Assembly (NCBI GenBank): GCA_903874895.1
Contig: CAIQUG010000243.1
Location: forward strand, 1-36,747
Direction of reading: 5' to 3'
Length of the DNA stretch: 36,747 bases
Origin: an uncultured Caulobacterales bacterium
Lineage (GTDB): Bacteria; Pseudomonadota; Alphaproteobacteria; Caulobacterales; Caulobacteraceae
The notes below the pieces were generated by a model. That model saw only the letters and a program-made list of their open reading frames with translations. It did no database searches and was not told the origin of the DNA. Of this stretch, positions 33,880-36,747 are shown in pieces. The position numbers were made by a program, and so were the translations under genes. Position 1 is the first letter of the stretch. Every line of letters starts with the position of its first letter.

Positions 33880-34316
33880 TGATCGCAAAATGGACTGCCG
33901 GTGTGTCGGCCCTCGCAGGGCTTCTGCTGCTGGGCACCACGACCCCGGCTGACGCCAGTCCCGCCGCCGGCCAGTGGCGCAGCCAGCAGGAGGACGGCGT
34001 CATCGAGATCTATGACTGCGGTCAAAAGCTCTGCGGCCGCGGTATGCCCACGCCGGAGCAACGGGCCGCCGCCGTGGCCATTCGGGACGTGAAGAACCCC
34101 GACCCGGCCCTGCGCAGCCGCTCGCTGCTGGGCATAGAGGTTCTGCAGGGCTTCACCGGCGGGCCCAAGCTCTGGACCGGCGGCTCCATCTACCGGCCGC
34201 AGGATGGCAAGACCTACAGGGGTCGGATCGAGTTGATCGACGAGAGCACCCTCAAGCTCACCGGCTGCGTCATGGAACCGTTCTGCAAATCGATCATCTG
34301 GAAACGGGCCTCCTGA
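33876..34316 (+). CDS. DUF2147 family secreted protein
   Basis: A 146-residue exported protein. The N-terminus MMIAKWTAGVSALAGLLLLG followed by an Ala-rich cleavage region is a signal peptide. The mature part shows the DUF2147 pattern: GQWRSQQEDGVIEIYDCGQKLCG, then LTGCVMEPFCKSIIWKR at the C-terminus. Four cysteines sit in two pairs (DCGQKLC and GCVMEPFC) and may form disulfides in the periplasm. The family has no known biochemical role. The start overlaps the LysR stop as ATGA, with GGGAG 6 bases ahead; a second ATG directly follows the first. Confidence 0.85.
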   Translation: MMIAKWTAGVSALAGLLLLGTTTPADASPAAGQWRSQQEDGVIEIYDCGQKLCGRGMPTPEQRAAAVAIRDVKNPDPALRSRSLLGIEVLQGFTGGPKLWTGGSIYRPQDGKTYRGRIELIDESTLKLTGCVMEPFCKSIIWKRAS

Positions 34317-34383
34317 ACCCGTCCGTTTGAACCTTTCCTGAGAGGCCGACGCGCATTTTGGCATCGCGTCCCGGCGAAGATCG

Positions 34384-34391
34384 CCTATATC
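34384..34391 (+). promoter_or_regulatory. Candidate -10 element of the lipoamide dehydrogenase gene
   Basis: CCTATATC matches seven of eight positions of the Caulobacter housekeeping -10 consensus GCTANAWC and lies about 45 bases before the start codon. No good -35 was found. The 6-bp inverted repeat GACGCG-N11-CGCGTC at 34348-34370 lies just upstream. Confidence 0.3.
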
Positions 34392-34434
34392 ACTGGCTCA
34401 CTCTGCAATCTGCGGTCAGACCGGGAATAGTCTC

Positions 34435-35832
34435 ATGGCGCAATACGACGTGGTCATCATCGGCGGCGGGCCGGGCGGGTACAATGCGGCCATCCGGGCC
34501 GGTCAGCTCGGCTTGTCGGTGGCGGTCGTCGAGTCCCGCAGGACCCTGGGCGGAACCTGCCTGAACGTGGGCTGCATCCCGTCCAAGGCCCTGCTCCACG
34601 CGTCCGAACTGTACGAGCTGGCGCGCAAGGACTTCGCCGGCCTCGGCATCATGGGGTCGGTCGCGCTCGACCTGGCCCAGATGCAGAAGCAGAAAGATGA
34701 CAGCGTCGGTGCCCTGACCAAGGGCATCGAGTTCTTGTTCAAGAAGAACAAGGTCGAATGGATCAAGGGCTTCGGCCGCATCTCCGGCCCGGGCAAGGTG
34801 ACCGTGGCGGCTGATGGCGGCGCCGAGACGGTGCTGGACGCCCGCAACATCGTGATCGCCACCGGCTCCGAGCCGTCGCGCCTGCCGGGCGTCGAAGTCG
34901 ACCAGGCGCGGATCGTGGATTCCACCGGAGCCCTCGCCCTCAATGCCGTGCCGAAGTCGATGATCGTCATCGGCGCCGGGGTCATCGGTCTGGAGCTGGG
35001 CTCGGTGTGGCGGCGGCTCGGAGCCGAGGTGACGGTGGTGGAATATCTCGACCGCACCCTGCCCGGCGCGGATGCCGAGCTCGCCCAGGCCTTCCAGCGG
35101 TCCATGACCAAGCAGGGGATCGTCTTCCGCCTCGGCCAGAAGGTCACCGGCGCCAAGGCCTCGGCCACCGGCGTCACCCTCAGCTTCGAGCCCGTGGCCG
35201 GAGGCCCGGCGGAGAGCCTGAACGCCGACGTGGTCCTGCTGGCCGTCGGACGGCGACCGAACACCGCCGGCCTGAACCTGGAGGCCGTCGGTCTGGCCAC
35301 GGACGCCCGGGGCTTCATCGCCACCGACCACTTCCGCACCGCCGCCCCGGGCGTCTGGGCGATCGGCGACGTGACCCACGGGCCGATGCTGGCCCACAAG
35401 GCCGAAGACGAAGGCGTGGCCTGCATCGAGCTGATCGCGGGCAAGGCCGGGCACGTGAACTACGACATCATTCCCGGCGTGGTCTACACTTACCCGGAAG
35501 TCGCCTGGGTCGGGAAATCAGAGGAAGAGCTGAAGGCAGCGGGGGTCGCCTACAAGGTCGGCAAGTTCCCCTTCACGGCCAACAGCCGGGCCAAGGTCAA
35601 CCACGAGGCCGAGGGCTTCGTGAAGGTCCTGGCTGACGCGACCACGGACCGGATCCTGGGCGTCCACATGCTCGGCCCCCAGGTGGGCGAGATGATCGGG
35701 GAATACTGCGTCGCCATGGAATTCGGCGCGGCGTCGGAAGACGTGGCGCGCACCTGCCACCCCCACCCCACCCGGTCCGAGGCCCTGCGCCAGGCGGCCA
35801 TGGGCGTCGAGGGCTGGACGATGCAGGCCTGA
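34435..35832 (+). CDS. lpdA: Dihydrolipoyl dehydrogenase
   Basis: This is the FAD-dependent E3 component of 2-oxoacid dehydrogenase and glycine cleavage complexes, which reoxidises dihydrolipoyl groups with NAD+. The 465-residue protein has the FAD motif [14 protein letters not shown], the redox disulfide [13 protein letters not shown] (Cys42, Cys47), the NAD motif [35 protein letters not shown] near the flavin, and the catalytic [10 protein letters not shown] at the C-terminus. E3 genes often sit beside pdh or odh subunits; here none is present, so it is a stand-alone copy and its partner complex is unknown. The TGA stop lies inside the first unit of a tandem repeat. Confidence 0.95.
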   Translation: MAQYDVVIIGGGPGGYNAAIRAGQLGLSVAVVESRRTLGGTCLNVGCIPSKALLHASELYELARKDFAGLGIMGSVALDLAQMQKQKDDSVGALTKGIEFLFKKNKVEWIKGFGRISGPGKVTVAADGGAETVLDARNIVIATGSEPSRLPGVEVDQARIVDSTGALALNAVPKSMIVIGAGVIGLELGSVWRRLGAEVTVVEYLDRTLPGADAELAQAFQRSMTKQGIVFRLGQKVTGAKASATGVTLSFEPVAGGPAESLNADVVLLAVGRRPNTAGLNLEAVGLATDARGFIATDHFRTAAPGVWAIGDVTHGPMLAHKAEDEGVACIELIAGKAGHVNYDIIPGVVYTYPEVAWVGKSEEELKAAGVAYKVGKFPFTANSRAKVNHEAEGFVKVLADATTDRILGVHMLGPQVGEMIGEYCVAMEFGAASEDVARTCHPHPTRSEALRQAAMGVEGWTMQA

Positions 35833-35896
35833 CCGGGCAGGCCTGACCGGGCAGGGCTGATCCGGGCAGGGCTGATCCGGGCAGGCCTGATCCGGA
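35824..35896. repeat. Short tandem repeat at the lpdA 3' end
   Basis: Five direct units of 14-15 bases follow one another: two CAGGCCTGACCGGG, two CAGGGCTGATCCGGG and one CAGGCCTGATCCGGA. A truncated copy (CAGGCC) follows. The first unit carries the last two sense codons and stop of lpdA. Units contain the self-complementary CAGGCCTG and CCGG, so the array can fold strongly in either orientation. It lies between convergent genes and could act as a bidirectional terminator. Confidence 0.85.
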
Positions 35897-35906
35897 CAGG
35901 CCGCCG

Positions 35907-36671
35907 TCAGCCCTCGACGCGCTTGATGTTGGTCACGCCCACGGCCTCGAGGGCGGCGATCAGTTCCACCACCGTGGTCTCGACCTCGTCGGCATCGCGG
36001 CCGCGGATCACAAGGTTGGCCCCGTAGCCATCCGCGGAGAAGAACGGATAGCTGCCGAGGGACTCCCCCGGATGGTTCTTCGCCACGGCTTCCAGGGGCG
36101 CGGCGATCACCCCTTCGCCGAAGCCTTCCACGCGTACCGTGCGGGCAATCACGACCTTCCCGCCCTTCAGCCGGTGTCCCACGTCCTGCAGCATGCCGCG
36201 CATGATCGACGGGACCCCTGCCAGGACGAACACGTTGCCGATCTGGAAGCCGGGGGGGCCGTTGACCGGATTGACCACCTTCGACCCGCCGACGGGAATG
36301 CGCGCCATCCGGCGCCGCGCGGCGTTGGGGGCCTCGCCGAACCGGGCGGTCATGGCGGCAATGATCTCCGCATCCTCCTCCAGCGCCACGCCGAAGGCCT
36401 TGGCCACGCAGTCGGCGGTGATGTCGTCATGGGTCGGGCCGATGCCGCCGGTGGTCACGACGTAGTCGTAACGGGCGCGCAGGGCGTCGAGGGCCGCGAC
36501 GATGTCCCCCTCGTCGTCGGCCACGACCCGTGCCTCCGCGAGATCGACACCATAGGCCCCCAGATAGGTGGCGATGGCATTCAGGTTCACGTCCTGGGTC
36601 CGACCGGACAGGATCTCGTCCCCGATGATCAGCACGGCGGCGGTGACTCGATCGGATGCTTGGCTCGCCAT
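35907..36671 (-). CDS. CinA-type molybdopterin-binding domain protein
   Basis: The 254-residue protein corresponds to the N-terminal MoaB/Mog-like domain of CinA (COG1058 type): AAVLIIGDEILSGRTQDVN, VVTTGGIGPTHDDIT (the family GGTGPTxDD motif) and PVNGPPGFQIGNVFVLAGVP. The C-terminal nicotinamide-nucleotide amidase domain of full CinA is absent, so this is the stand-alone domain form common in Alphaproteobacteria. Its reaction is not established; related domains act on molybdopterin or on NAD-related nucleotides. The ATG at 36671 has GAGGGG upstream. It converges on lpdA. Confidence 0.88.
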   Translation of the reverse strand: MASQASDRVTAAVLIIGDEILSGRTQDVNLNAIATYLGAYGVDLAEARVVADDEGDIVAALDALRARYDYVVTTGGIGPTHDDITADCVAKAFGVALEEDAEIIAAMTARFGEAPNAARRRMARIPVGGSKVVNPVNGPPGFQIGNVFVLAGVPSIMRGMLQDVGHRLKGGKVVIARTVRVEGFGEGVIAAPLEAVAKNHPGESLGSYPFFSADGYGANLVIRGRDADEVETTVVELIAALEAVGVTNIKRVEG

Positions 36672-36738
36672 CGGGCGCGTTCCCCTCTATGGACGCTGGT
36701 TCAGCGCATTCACTCAAAGACAGAGACCTAGGCGGACC

Positions 36739-36747
36739 ATGGACTTC
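36739..36747 (+). CDS. Possible start of a gene running off the window
   Basis: The last nine bases read ATG GAC TTC, preceded by GGCGGA about 3 bases upstream. This would be a plus-strand gene divergent from the CinA-type gene. Three codons are too few to identify a product. Confidence 0.25.

Noticed and set aside
34304-34322. ACGGG/CCCGT inverted repeat at the DUF2147 stop codon as a terminator
   Set aside because: The stem has only 5 bp with a 9-base loop and no clean U-tract.
35824-35902. The tandem repeat considered as a CRISPR array
   Set aside because: Units of 14-15 bases are directly adjacent with no spacers, and no cas gene is present.

Overview
The window is GC-rich DNA from an alphaproteobacterium, most likely order Caulobacterales (Caulobacter, Brevundimonas or Phenylobacterium type; the genus cannot be settled from sequence reading alone). 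The FtsZ termini and C-terminal tail look like Caulobacter FtsZ. The short flagellin, CckA beside fliQ-fliR-flhB, and near-consensus CtrA boxes with GANTC (CcrM-type) sites upstream of cell-division genes point the same way.

Bases 1-14591, all on the minus strand, form the distal half of a division and cell wall (dcw) cluster. In transcription order it reads ftsW, murG, murC, a GFA-fold zinc protein gene, murB, ddl, ftsQ, ftsA, ftsZ, lpxC, bamD, recN, ligA (cut by the window edge). Several junctions are 4-base ATGA overlaps, so translation is probably coupled from ftsW through murB. The proximal dcw genes (mraY, murD, murE, murF) are absent; a flagellin gene lies directly upstream of ftsW. 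Candidate CtrA boxes lie in front of ftsW, inside the 3' end of ddl ahead of ftsQ, and in the ftsZ leader. In Caulobacter crescentus CtrA is known to activate ftsQA and repress ftsZ.

Bases 14701-18180 hold the flagellin and a membrane-bound hybrid histidine kinase. Bases 18238-24929 are an acyl-CoA locus: a single-chain biotin-dependent acyl-CoA carboxylase on the minus strand, divergent from a GMC flavin oxidoreductase and a thiolase-like/OB-fold fusion that appears to have lost its catalytic residues. This is the least familiar part of the window. Bases 24945-29261 (minus) carry fliQ, fliR, flhB and cckA, with a CtrA 8-mer motif ahead of fliQ. CckA starts the phosphorelay that phosphorylates CtrA, so the window contains both the top of this circuit and several likely targets.

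Bases 29427-36671 are mixed housekeeping genes: prmA, an M24 aminopeptidase P, a small polytopic membrane protein, a LysR regulator overlapping a DUF2147 secreted protein, a lone lipoamide dehydrogenase ending in a tandem repeat, and a CinA-type molybdopterin-binding domain protein. No tRNA, rRNA, CRISPR array, transposase or prophage gene was seen.
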